A stretch of 10,579 nucleotides of DNA from Gammaproteobacteria bacterium (GTDB lineage: Bacteria > Pseudomonadota > Gammaproteobacteria > Immundisolibacterales > Immundisolibacteraceae): NCBI GenBank assembly GCA_003645395.1, contig QNFC01000034.1, positions 1 through 10,579 of the forward strand, in the 5' to 3' direction. The stretch's first letter is position 1. The number at the start of each line of letters is the position of its first letter. Positions 1 through 6,499 of the stretch are shown here, in pieces. A program made the translations under genes and the position numbers. The notes beneath the pieces are model-generated. The model was given only the letters and a program-made list of their open reading frames with translations. It was not told the DNA's origin and searched no databases.

Positions 1-216
1 AGTTTTAAAAAGTTGCTGGCTGCGGGCAGCGAGGCGCAGCAGAGGATCAGGATAGCGCCAGGGGTGCAGTGGCGAAAGGATTCCGCCACCTGCCCAGGAA
101 GCCTCGCGCCCGGGTTCGCCGCTTTCCAGCAGCTCTACCGAGGCACCATCCAACGCCAGTTCGCGGGCGACCATCATGCCGATCACGCCGCCGCCAATAA
201 TGGTGAAATCTGTCAT
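1..216 (-). CDS. thiO: ThiO-like FAD-dependent glycine/D-amino-acid oxidase, N-terminal part (truncated by window edge)
   Basis: Only the first 72 codons are present; the gene continues past position 1. The protein opens with an FAD/NAD-binding Rossmann motif, TIIGGGVIGMMVARELA (GxGxxG type, residues 5-21), followed by an acidic residue (LLES) at the end of the second beta strand, where the adenosine ribose is normally bound. Next comes GREASWAGGGILSPL (residues 36-50), a signature of the glycine oxidase ThiO / DadA-like DAO family. ThiO oxidises glycine to the imine used in making the thiazole ring of thiamine; relatives act on other amino acids, and the substrate-binding C-terminal part is not visible here. 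The start is the ATG at 214-216, 21 bases after the yggX stop, with no strong ribosome site, so translation may depend on read-through from yggX. The family call is firm; the exact ThiO assignment is likely but unproven. Confidence 0.85.
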   Translation of the reverse strand, partial: MTDFTIIGGGVIGMMVARELALDGASVELLESGEPGREASWAGGGILSPLHPWRYPDPLLRLAARSQQLFKT

Positions 217-237
217 GGGACTGTTTCGGTAATCCGT

Positions 238-507
238 TTATTCTGGAGGAGTGAAGCCTTCCGGTGTTTCCGAGCCTTCCCCAAACAGAAAGTTTTCCAT
301 CTCTTTAACCAGAAATTTACGGGAACTGGCATCGGCCATCGACAGGCGGTTTTCGTTTATTAGCATGGTTTGCTGCGCTACCCACTGATCCCAGGCTTCA
401 CTGGATATTTCGGCCAATATACGCTGGCCCATTTCGCCGGGGTAGGGGGCTTTCTCCAGGGCTGCGGCTTCTTTGCCGAGCTTGCGGCACATAACGGTTT
501 TGGTCAT
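238..507 (-). CDS. yggX: Fe(2+)-trafficking / oxidative damage protection protein YggX
   Basis: This 89-residue protein matches the small cytoplasmic YggX family (E. coli protein 91 residues) along its whole length. Visible landmarks are the N-terminal Cys (VMC, residue 7), YPGEMGQRI (22-30), EAWDQW (37-42), the near-invariant QTMLINENRL (46-55) and NFLFGEG near the C-terminus, ending in GFTPPE. YggX protects iron-sulfur clusters against oxidants and is thought to take part in iron transfer. The gene follows mutY with a 4-base ATGA overlap (504-507), the classic sign of translational coupling. The pairing makes sense: MutY is a [4Fe-4S] enzyme that repairs oxidative DNA damage. mutY-yggX adjacency is common in gammaproteobacteria. 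The GGAG at 519-522, the nearest ribosome-site candidate, can pair with a CTCC just downstream of it (see separate entry). Confidence 0.97.
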   Translation of the reverse strand: MTKTVMCRKLGKEAAALEKAPYPGEMGQRILAEISSEAWDQWVAQQTMLINENRLSMADASSRKFLVKEMENFLFGEGSETPEGFTPPE

Positions 508-1577
508 GACGGAGGTTGCTCCAGGGTTTGAAGGTAGGCACGGATGACTTTGGTGACCGCGGTAGCCATGCCCACGGTTGTGGCAGGAACGGGGTTATAC
601 CAGAGCCGGTCGGGGTTATCCATGAGCTGCTCTACGGAGTCGGTCGCGCGGCAGATCAAGGGGGTAATGGTCAACTCAAAATGGCTAAAGCTATGGTTGA
701 TAGCATCGAGGTTTTGACGTTGGTCAATGTTGATCCCGTAGCGTTGGCGCCCCCAGTCGCTGAGTGAAACCGGCAAGCTGTTGAGTTCGGGCAGGCACCA
801 GAGTCCGCCCCAGATACCTGTCGGCGGGCGTTTTTCCAGCAGTATTTCGCCTGATTCTCGGACTACCACCAGCATGTTGGTGTGTCGATGGGGGCGTATC
901 TTTTTTGGTTTGGGTGAAGGGTAATCGGACACGGTGTTATCTAAATGTGCCAGACACCCAGGTTGTAAAGGGCAACGATCACAATCCGGTCGTGAGCGCC
1001 GGCAGACCGTGGCGCCAAGATCCATAATCGCCTGGGTGTAATCGGCGCAGCGATTGTGCGGGGTGTGGGTATCGGCTAATTGCCAGAGCTGCTGCTCGAC
1101 GTTGCGTATGCCCGGCCAGCCTGAAATGGCGTGATAACGGGTCAGTACCCGTTTGACGTTGCCATCAAGGATGGTCTGGCGTTGATTCCAGGTCAGCGCA
1201 AGAATTGCTGCAGCGGTGGAACGGCCGATGCCTGGCAGCTGTAGAACGGTTTCCAGGTTTTCGGGGAATTGACCGGCGTGATCATCACGAATAACTCGAG
1301 CCGTTTTATGGAGATTGCGGCCGCGGGCGTAATAGCCAAGTCCGCTCCAGAGGGCCAGCACTTCGTCTTCGGCAGCATTTGCTAGTGTCACCAAATCAGG
1401 GAAACGGTCTAAAAACCGCTCGTAGTAGGGGATGACCGTTGCCACCTGGGTCTGCTGGAGCATGATTTCTGAGACCCAGACCGGGTAGGCACTGGTGTGG
1501 TTTTGCCACGGCAGTTCTTTCCTCCCAGAGTGATCGAACCATTCGAGTAGCTGCTGTGCAAATCCCGACCCGAGCAG
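504..1577 (-). CDS. mutY: A/G-specific adenine glycosylase MutY (probable CTG start)
   Basis: MutY removes adenine mispaired with 8-oxoguanine in base-excision repair. Counting from the CTG at 1575-1577 the protein has 357 residues (E. coli 350). The substrate-pocket motif GRKELPWQ is at 18-25, catalytic Glu37 lies in VSEIMLQQTQ, the helix-hairpin-helix in LPGIGRSTAAA is around 114-124, and the catalytic Asp138 lies in ILDGNVKRVL. The four [4Fe-4S] cysteines are at 192, 199, 202 and 208 (C-x6-C-x2-C-x5-C). All these numbers equal the E. coli ones. The C-terminal NUDIX-like 8-oxoG recognition domain shows RPPTGIWGGLWCLPE and the FSHFEL motif. The first in-frame ATG (1461-1463) would delete Glu37 and the LPW motif, so it cannot be the real start. 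No ATG, GTG or TTG lies between it and the in-frame TAA at 1596-1598. The CTG has GGAG six bases upstream and follows the asmA stop by 14 bases. Gene identity is near certain; the start codon is inferred. Confidence 0.96.
   Translation of the reverse strand: MLGSGFAQQLLEWFDHSGRKELPWQNHTSAYPVWVSEIMLQQTQVATVIPYYERFLDRFPDLVTLANAAEDEVLALWSGLGYYARGRNLHKTARVIRDDHAGQFPENLETVLQLPGIGRSTAAAILALTWNQRQTILDGNVKRVLTRYHAISGWPGIRNVEQQLWQLADTHTPHNRCADYTQAIMDLGATVCRRSRPDCDRCPLQPGCLAHLDNTVSDYPSPKPKKIRPHRHTNMLVVVRESGEILLEKRPPTGIWGGLWCLPELNSLPVSLSDWGRQRYGINIDQRQNLDAINHSFSHFELTITPLICRATDSVEQLMDNPDRLWYNPVPATTVGMATAVTKVIRAYLQTLEQPPS
511..522 (-). promoter_or_regulatory. Small hairpin GGAG-CAAC-CTCC over the yggX ribosome site
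   Basis: In the mRNA of the last mutY codons, GGAG (519-522) can pair with CTCC (511-514) around a CAAC loop; a flanking U-G pair could extend it to five base pairs. GGAG is the closest Shine-Dalgarno-like sequence to the yggX ATG at 505-507, though its 11-base spacing is long. Ribosomes ending mutY translation would melt the hairpin, which would tie yggX translation to mutY. The stem is short, so this is only a suggestion. Confidence 0.3.
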
Positions 1578-1587
1578 TTGACTCTCC
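1575..1587 (-). promoter_or_regulatory. Ribosome binding site and CTG start codon proposed for mutY
   Basis: On the minus strand the bases read GGAGAGTCAACTG. GGAG occupies 1584-1587, a six-base spacer follows, and CTG is at 1575-1577. Two further in-frame CTG codons (1587-1589 and 1593-1595) lie upstream but have no comparable purine tract before them; the first of these overlaps the GGAG itself. CTG is a rare bacterial initiator. It is chosen here because it is the only nearby start-like codon with a good ribosome site, and because it reproduces the E. coli residue numbering exactly. Confidence 0.6.
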
Positions 1588-1591
1588 AGGT

Positions 1592-3757
1592 TCAGTTAAA
1601 GAGTCCTCGCAAAAATTTTTTCTTGAGTTGTTCTTCTGGCGAGTCGTCGTCTTTGGGGGCTAGTTTGGGGGCCAGTTCTTCCAGTAACTTCCTTTGCGCC
1701 TGCTCCTTGACGACGTCGTCAAGGTCTGGCGTTACGCTGGGTGCGCTGAGGGTGCCGCTTATCTTCACTGGTATTGCATTGCCACGGGTTTTATAGCTGC
1801 CGTCTGCCTGTTTTTTTACGCGGGCGGCGATTACTCGGTAGTCAAGGGTCTGCTGGTTAAGATCAACTTTTCCAGCCCCCTTGATATGCAAAAACTTGGT
1901 TGGATCAACGCGCAGTTGTTCGATAAAAAGGTCATTACTTTTCAGGATGCCGTCGGTGATGGTAGCCGTTGCCTTGAATGCAGAGAATTTGGTTGGCCCG
2001 TCCGGCGGGCAGGGTTCGTTGCTTGGTTCTTTGCCGCTGATTACTTTGATTCCCTTGCGTGCCAGACAGACGCTGCGGTCAATGTTGATGTCTTTCAGCG
2101 TGCCGTCTTCAATATCAAACCCCATCTTGCCGTTGAGGTTGCGGATAAGCTCATCTTCCTGATTCCCCTGGGTGGACAGGGTGGCCTTGATTGTTGCTGT
2201 GCCACTAATCAGGTCGATGTCTGCGGCATCTTCGCTAAGCGGTGCAAGGCTGACGCCAGTGAGCGTCTGGGTAACGGAAACAGTCGGTGGCTGGGTGGAG
2301 CCATTGATCTTAACTGCTCCGTTAAATTTACCTTCGTAGAGATTTGCGCTGATTGGGTCAAGAACCAGGCGGCCCTTGTTGGCTTTAACCTTCAGTGAAA
2401 TATCGTTACTCCTGATGTTGCTGATTTTTAATTTGCCGATGGTTAGTGAACCATCGAGAGTTAATGCAGCAAGTCCGGCGAGTGACTCACCGAGATTGAG
2501 GGGCTCTTCCGCCGATGCGGTCTGGGGAACTGCAGGTGTTGTTGGCGTTGGTTTGACCGGATCAGGCGGGGGTGGCGGTAAATAGCGGTCAAGGTCGATG
2601 GAGTCGAGGGCGAGCTGGAAGTTGATCGCCGGGTTATCGAAGTTGACCACGCGTGCTTCGCCGTTTATCTGCGTTTGATCAAGTTGAATGGTCAGGTTGC
2701 TCAAGGTTGCCTGGTTTTCATCAGCTGTTATTTTCAGGCCAGCACTGATGTTTTTGAGCACGTCCTCATCGGCGGTCTCGATGGCAGGCATTGCCAGTGC
2801 TTTGAGTAGTTTCTGGGCGTTAAATGGGGCGATATTGAGTTCAGCGGTGACCTGTGGGGCCTCGCTTAATTGTGTCACGGCGAGACCAGCCTTGAGCTCC
2901 AGTCCTAGCGCGGCAAGTGCTAGCCCGTCGATTGCCAGTGTGTCAGCTGCAAGGTCTACCGCAATAGCGGTTGACAGGCTGGTATTCAGTTTTCCATTGG
3001 GTAGTGATTCGCCAGTTGCAGCTATTTCGACAATGAAGGGGGTCAGTGTGATTTGGTTAAAATCGTTGCTAATCAGTAGTTCTGCGCTGCCGCTGAGTTG
3101 GGTTATCAATGCTGGGTCAATCAGTTCGACTACGGCGTCAAGCACAATGTCGACGGGTTGGCCGGGGAAGATGACGCCGCTTTCAAGATTTAAATCATGA
3201 ACGTCTATATCGGTCCCAGTGGTTTGATCGCGCCAGTGAATCCTGGCATTAGTAATTTCAATGCCTCCGAGGGTAAATATGGCGAGTGCCATGCCACCAC
3301 TGGAGCTTTTTTGAACGGGTGTAGTTGCCGGCTGTTGAGCGGCAACAGAGGGCTCGCCGGCGAGGTCGGCAAAATTGGATTGACCATCCGCATCGATCTG
3401 CAGGTCTGCTTTCAAGCCATCGAGCTCAATGGTGTCCAGTTGGATATTGCCGGACAGCAGTGGCAGTAGCTTTAGGCTCACGGAAATCTGCTCTACTTCG
3501 ATCATCGGTTCTGTGCCGAATCCTGGAGCGTTACTTAAGCTTGTGTGACCCAGGTCGAGGCTTAGCCAGGGGAAAATACTCATTCCGATTTCGCCGTCGA
3601 TAGTCAGCTGACGGCCGGTTTGTGCTGCGACCTGGTCCGCGGCTAGTTTTTTAATATCGTCGGTATCGATTACCTGGGTAGCAATGATCGCAGCAATCAC
3701 CGGCAGCAGAAGTACCAGGGCGACAATGACCAATAATATTTTTATGGGTTTGCTCAA
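1592..3757 (-). CDS. asmA: AsmA family envelope protein
   Basis: This 721-residue protein has an N-terminal membrane anchor (about residues 5-27, KILLVIVALVLLLPVIAAII) with the bulk in the periplasm, the topology of AsmA-type proteins. These are bridge-like proteins with a chorein-type N-terminus, linked to outer-membrane lipid and protein homeostasis. The anchor is followed by the usual family pattern: GRQLTIDGEIG, then FPWLSLDLG and NAPGFG. Repeating beta-rich blocks follow, and the conserved AsmA C-terminal part (DGTLKDINIDRS, around 540-560) ends in a charged tail (EEQLKKKFLRGLFN). Between the halves is a proline-rich linker with five consecutive prolines (near residues 392-412). The start is TTG at 3755-3757 with GAGG eight bases upstream; no better in-frame ATG precedes the anchor. 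It is the first gene of the asmA-mutY-yggX-thiO run. It could be a paralogue rather than the strict E. coli AsmA orthologue, but its position next to mutY matches Pseudomonas. Confidence 0.92.
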   Translation of the reverse strand: MSKPIKILLVIVALVLLLPVIAAIIATQVIDTDDIKKLAADQVAAQTGRQLTIDGEIGMSIFPWLSLDLGHTSLSNAPGFGTEPMIEVEQISVSLKLLPLLSGNIQLDTIELDGLKADLQIDADGQSNFADLAGEPSVAAQQPATTPVQKSSSGGMALAIFTLGGIEITNARIHWRDQTTGTDIDVHDLNLESGVIFPGQPVDIVLDAVVELIDPALITQLSGSAELLISNDFNQITLTPFIVEIAATGESLPNGKLNTSLSTAIAVDLAADTLAIDGLALAALGLELKAGLAVTQLSEAPQVTAELNIAPFNAQKLLKALAMPAIETADEDVLKNISAGLKITADENQATLSNLTIQLDQTQINGEARVVNFDNPAINFQLALDSIDLDRYLPPPPPDPVKPTPTTPAVPQTASAEEPLNLGESLAGLAALTLDGSLTIGKLKISNIRSNDISLKVKANKGRLVLDPISANLYEGKFNGAVKINGSTQPPTVSVTQTLTGVSLAPLSEDAADIDLISGTATIKATLSTQGNQEDELIRNLNGKMGFDIEDGTLKDINIDRSVCLARKGIKVISGKEPSNEPCPPDGPTKFSAFKATATITDGILKSNDLFIEQLRVDPTKFLHIKGAGKVDLNQQTLDYRVIAARVKKQADGSYKTRGNAIPVKISGTLSAPSVTPDLDDVVKEQAQRKLLEELAPKLAPKDDDSPEEQLKKKFLRGLFN

Positions 3758-3855
3758 TGATTTTGCCTCGCGTAGGTGCTGGGGTGGATTGGGCGGTGTC
3801 TGTTGGCGTGTTTACTGTAATCCATATACATAGAGCTGAGTATAAGTGCAGGATG
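3758..3855 (-). promoter_or_regulatory. Gap upstream of asmA, possible promoter
   Basis: This 98-base gap between the pgeF stop and the asmA start is AT-rich at its pgeF end. On the minus strand it holds TATACT (3839-3844) and TATATG (3823-3828), both plausible -10 hexamers, but neither has a convincing -35 at 16-18 bases. GAGG (3766-3769) is the asmA ribosome site. I see no clear rho-independent terminator for pgeF, so asmA may be read both from here and by read-through from rluD-pgeF. Confidence 0.3.
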
Positions 3856-4635
3856 TCACGGATGGTGGTTTGGCGTGCTTCGCCATATTAAGGTGGCCAT
3901 GCGGCCCGTCGTGCCGTCACGCCGGTGCGAGTAAAAACGGTTGTCTTCGTAGTTGCAGATGCCGCTGCCGTAAATTTTTTTGACCCCATTCTCCTTGAGC
4001 TGAATGGCCGCAATCGAGGAGAGGTTCATCTGCCATTGTCGTTTGTTATCACGGGGTGCTGCTGGGGTGAAACATGATTGATAGTCAGGATTCAGCAGTA
4101 AAAACCGGTCTCGCAGCATGTCGTCGACACAGTAGTTTTGTGGGCTGATTGCTGGGCCTATCCACGCGGACGGGCTTGCGTCTGCGTTGCGGAAAAGTTT
4201 CACAGTGCGTTCGATAATCCCCAGCTCAAGGCCGCGCCAGCCGGCGTGGATCGCAGCTAGCTGTTGGCCATCGGCGCTGTGGACCAGAATGGGCAGGCAG
4301 TCGGCGGTAAGGACGGCAACAACGCAGTCAGGCTGATCGGTAAAGCAGGCGTCGGCCACGACAGGGCGGGTTGATGACGGACTCCCGGCAATATCGGCTT
4401 TCGCCACATGGTTGCCGTGTTGCTGATCCAGCCAAATGGGTTCTTCGGGGAGGCGAGCCTGGTCAAGCAAACGCTGCCGGTTGTCGTTCACCGCAGTTTG
4501 ATTGTCGCCCGCGTGGGTCGTCAGGTTCAGTCCGAGCCAGCGGTCACGGCTGACGCCACCCGCTCGGCAGGTGGTGAGCGCATGGATACCCGCAACGTGT
4601 GGCCAGTCAGGAGTAATCCACTCCAGTGAATTCAA
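3856..4635 (-). CDS. pgeF: Peptidoglycan editing factor PgeF / YfiH, laccase-domain (DUF152) protein
   Basis: The protein has 259 residues when started at TTG 4633-4635 (E. coli YfiH 243). Family landmarks are TTCRAGGVS (21-29), LGLNLTTHAGDN (34-45), DQQHGNHV with His73, TADCLPIL with Cys113, and AIHAGWRGLE with His130; these His-Cys-His residues form the metal/active site of the family. The C-terminus has the typical SHRRDGTTGRMATLIW. E. coli YfiH has been linked to cleaning up mis-incorporated residues in peptidoglycan precursors, and homologues have been reported with purine nucleoside phosphorylase or adenosine-processing activity, so the true substrate here is open. The reading frame stays open for another 306 bases inside rluD, but that extension is arginine- and proline-rich and unlike the family. 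The TTG overlaps the rluD TGA as TTGA, with GGGGA just upstream, which supports coupled translation. Confidence 0.95.
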   Translation of the reverse strand: MNSLEWITPDWPHVAGIHALTTCRAGGVSRDRWLGLNLTTHAGDNQTAVNDNRQRLLDQARLPEEPIWLDQQHGNHVAKADIAGSPSSTRPVVADACFTDQPDCVVAVLTADCLPILVHSADGQQLAAIHAGWRGLELGIIERTVKLFRNADASPSAWIGPAISPQNYCVDDMLRDRFLLLNPDYQSCFTPAAPRDNKRQWQMNLSSIAAIQLKENGVKKIYGSGICNYEDNRFYSHRRDGTTGRMATLIWRSTPNHHP

Positions 4636-5588
4636 TTTTCCCCGTACTCGTGGTCCAGTGCGTCGATTAACTGCTGGAAATCTGTGGGCACGGGTTGTTC
4701 CCATTCCACGGGTAAGCCGGTTCGGGGATGGTCGAAGGCCAATCGGGTAGCGTGTAAGGCCTGGCGTTTGAACTGAAGAAGAGCCTGCTGCAAGGCTTCT
4801 TCGCTTCGAGCGGGTGGGCCGGTACGATTGCCGTAGGTGGGGTCGCCTACGACCGGGTGGCGAATGTGGCGCATGTGCACTCGAATCTGATGAGTTCTGC
4901 CGGTGTCCAGTTGCACCCGTAACAGGGTGTGATGCGGCCATTGCCGTGCCAGCCGGTAATGGCTGCGGGCCTCTCGGCCGCCTTCGGTGACGGTCATGCG
5001 CGTGCGGTCGCCTGGGTGTCGGCCGATGGCCGCGTCAACGGTTCCCCCAGAGATTATCCAGCCGTGTACCAGGGCAAAGTACTCACGGCTAATCTCCCGC
5101 TCGGCAAGCTTGTCGGTGAGCACCTTATGGGCCTGTAATGTGCGCGTGACCACCATTAGCCCGGAGGTGTTTTTGTCGAGCCGATGGATAATGCCGGCGC
5201 GGGGAATATCTGCCAGTTCTGGATATCGGTAGAGCAATCCATTTTGCAGCGTGCCATCGCTGATGCCGGCACCGGGGTGGACGACTAATCCAGGCGGCTT
5301 GTTAATGATGATTACGTCGGCGTCTTCGTCGATAACATCGAGCTCAATCGCCTGGGCAGCAGGCACAGCCACGGTTGTCGGCGCAATAGGTTCGATTGCC
5401 ACGACTTCTCCGCCGACGAGACGTTGGCGAGGCTGAGCAGCTTCTCCGTTTACACGCACCTGACCGTCGCGAATCCACCGTTGAAGGCGGTTGCGGGAAA
5501 ATTCGGGGAGTAATTTGGCCACTGCCTGGTCGAGCCGCAGTCCGCTAAATTCGGGTGGTATCTGATATAGTTCGGCAGATTCAGTCAT
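4632..5588 (-). CDS. rluD: 23S rRNA pseudouridine synthase RluD
   Basis: RluD converts U1911, U1915 and U1917 of 23S rRNA helix 69 to pseudouridine and helps large-subunit maturation. The 318-residue protein begins with an S4 RNA-binding domain (about 17-75: LRLDQAVAKLLPEFSRNRLQ, then DGQVRVNGE). The catalytic domain follows, with IIINKPPGLVVHPG (93-106) and HRLDKNTSGLMVV, where Asp138 is the catalytic residue (Asp139 in E. coli). Further family blocks are TGRTHQIRVHMRHIRHPVVGDPTYG and RQALHATRL. Length and motif order fit RluD rather than the shorter RluA or the RluC group, and the neighbours confirm it: rluD-pgeF divergent from bamD is the usual arrangement. The ATG at 5586-5588 has only a weak purine tract upstream. 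Confidence 0.96.
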   Translation of the reverse strand: MTESAELYQIPPEFSGLRLDQAVAKLLPEFSRNRLQRWIRDGQVRVNGEAAQPRQRLVGGEVVAIEPIAPTTVAVPAAQAIELDVIDEDADVIIINKPPGLVVHPGAGISDGTLQNGLLYRYPELADIPRAGIIHRLDKNTSGLMVVTRTLQAHKVLTDKLAEREISREYFALVHGWIISGGTVDAAIGRHPGDRTRMTVTEGGREARSHYRLARQWPHHTLLRVQLDTGRTHQIRVHMRHIRHPVVGDPTYGNRTGPPARSEEALQQALLQFKRQALHATRLAFDHPRTGLPVEWEQPVPTDFQQLIDALDHEYGEN

Positions 5589-5707
5589 GGGAGATTCGTG
5601 AGTGGTGTCCTGCGTGGCAGTGCTAATAATTCGGGCTGAATTTTAAGTGGTAATTTTGGCGGATGGTTGTAAAACGCCATTATGGACGATTAGACACGGA
5701 ATTCGAA
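5589..5707. promoter_or_regulatory. Divergent promoter region between rluD and bamD
   Basis: These 119 bases must carry promoters for both directions. For bamD, TTGGCG (5656-5661) and CATTAT (5678-5683) lie 16 bases apart and each match four of six consensus positions. For rluD, the minus strand carries TAAAAT within CTTAAAATTC (5641-5650 region), close to a -10 consensus, but no good -35 at proper spacing. A sigma-E-type signal was considered because bamD belongs to the sigma-E regulon in E. coli, but I could not see a clear GAACTT element. Confidence 0.35.
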
Positions 5708-6484
5708 ATGCGGTTGTTTAAAAATGGGTTGCTCGTATCACTACTTACGGTGCTGATTGTGGGCTGTTCTGCTCAGGAAACGGACCCAACGGCTAACTGG
5801 AGCGCTGAGGAATTTTACAACCGAGCTCGCGAGGAAATGCTCGATGGTGGTTTTACACCAGCAGTTGACCATTACGAAAAGCTGATCGGTCGTTATCCGT
5901 ATGGCCCATATGCCGAGCAGGCGCGCATGGACCTGGCATATGCCTATTTCAGAGATGGCCAGTCAGAAGCGGCGCTTGATGCCATTGATCGGTTTATCAA
6001 GCTCTATCCTCTGTATCCGAGTGTTGACTACCTCTATTATTTACGTGGTCTGGTGTACTTTCGCCGCGAAGTATCTATTTTTGAACGGTTTGCACCGCAG
6101 GATCCTTCTTCTCGCGAGGTCGCATCGGCTCGCCAGTCCTTTGATGCATTTATGCTGTTGTTGACGATGTACCCTGATAGCAGCTATAGCGAGGATGCAA
6201 GCCAGCGGATGGTTTATTTGCGTAACCGTATGGCCAGCCATGAGGTCCATGTTGCTAATTACTATATGAAGCGAGAGGCCTTTGTTGCGGTTAATGGTCG
6301 CGCACGGTTTGTACTGGAGAACTTTCCGGGCACTCCGGCCGTGCCAGATGCGCTTGGGTTGTTAGTGAAGTCTTATCGATTGCTGGGCGAAGAGACGCTG
6401 GCGGCATCAAGTCTGCGGGTGCTTGAAGTTAACTATCCTGAGCACCCCGCAACGCGGGATGCCCGGGCGATCGTGATCAACTAA
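5708..6484 (+). CDS. bamD: Outer membrane protein assembly factor BamD (YfiO/ComL), lipoprotein
   Basis: BamD is the essential lipoprotein partner of BamA in the machine that inserts beta-barrel proteins into the outer membrane. The 258-residue protein (E. coli 245) starts with Lys-containing n-region, a hydrophobic core and a lipobox ending at Cys20 (VLIVGC); Ser at the +2 position predicts sorting to the outer membrane. Tetratricopeptide repeats follow: WSAEEFYNRAREEM, then RYPYGPYAEQARMDLAYAYF, AIDRFIKLYPLYPSVDY with YYLRGLVYF, YPDSSYSEDASQRMVYLRNRMA, and VANYYMKREAFVAVNGR. These align with the five TPRs of E. coli BamD. The ATG at 5708-5710 is preferred over the ATG at 5663, because the latter would put 15 charged residues before the signal peptide; GGA lies seven bases upstream. 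The nitroreductase gene follows at 15 bases. Confidence 0.97.
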   Translation: MRLFKNGLLVSLLTVLIVGCSAQETDPTANWSAEEFYNRAREEMLDGGFTPAVDHYEKLIGRYPYGPYAEQARMDLAYAYFRDGQSEAALDAIDRFIKLYPLYPSVDYLYYLRGLVYFRREVSIFERFAPQDPSSREVASARQSFDAFMLLLTMYPDSSYSEDASQRMVYLRNRMASHEVHVANYYMKREAFVAVNGRARFVLENFPGTPAVPDALGLLVKSYRLLGEETLAASSLRVLEVNYPEHPATRDARAIVIN

Positions 6485-6499
6485 AACGAGGAGCTGCAA

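Noticed and set aside
1694..2398. Long plus-strand open frame of 234 codons opposite asmA
   Set aside because: It is antisense to a well-supported asmA, has no recognisable domain and no ribosome site; it is a shadow of codon bias.
2688..3200. Plus-strand Ser/Ala-rich frame of 170 codons opposite asmA
   Set aside because: The low-complexity Ser/Ala composition is typical of an antisense shadow, and the asmA frame explains the conservation.
4636..4941. About 100-residue N-terminal extension of pgeF, open in frame to an ATG at 4941
   Set aside because: It lies wholly inside rluD in another frame, is Arg/Pro/Ser-rich with no family similarity, and the homologous N-terminus begins at the TTG at 4635.
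5663..5707. Longer bamD start at ATG 5663
   Set aside because: It would place 15 mostly polar residues ahead of a complete lipoprotein signal peptide that starts at ATG 5708.
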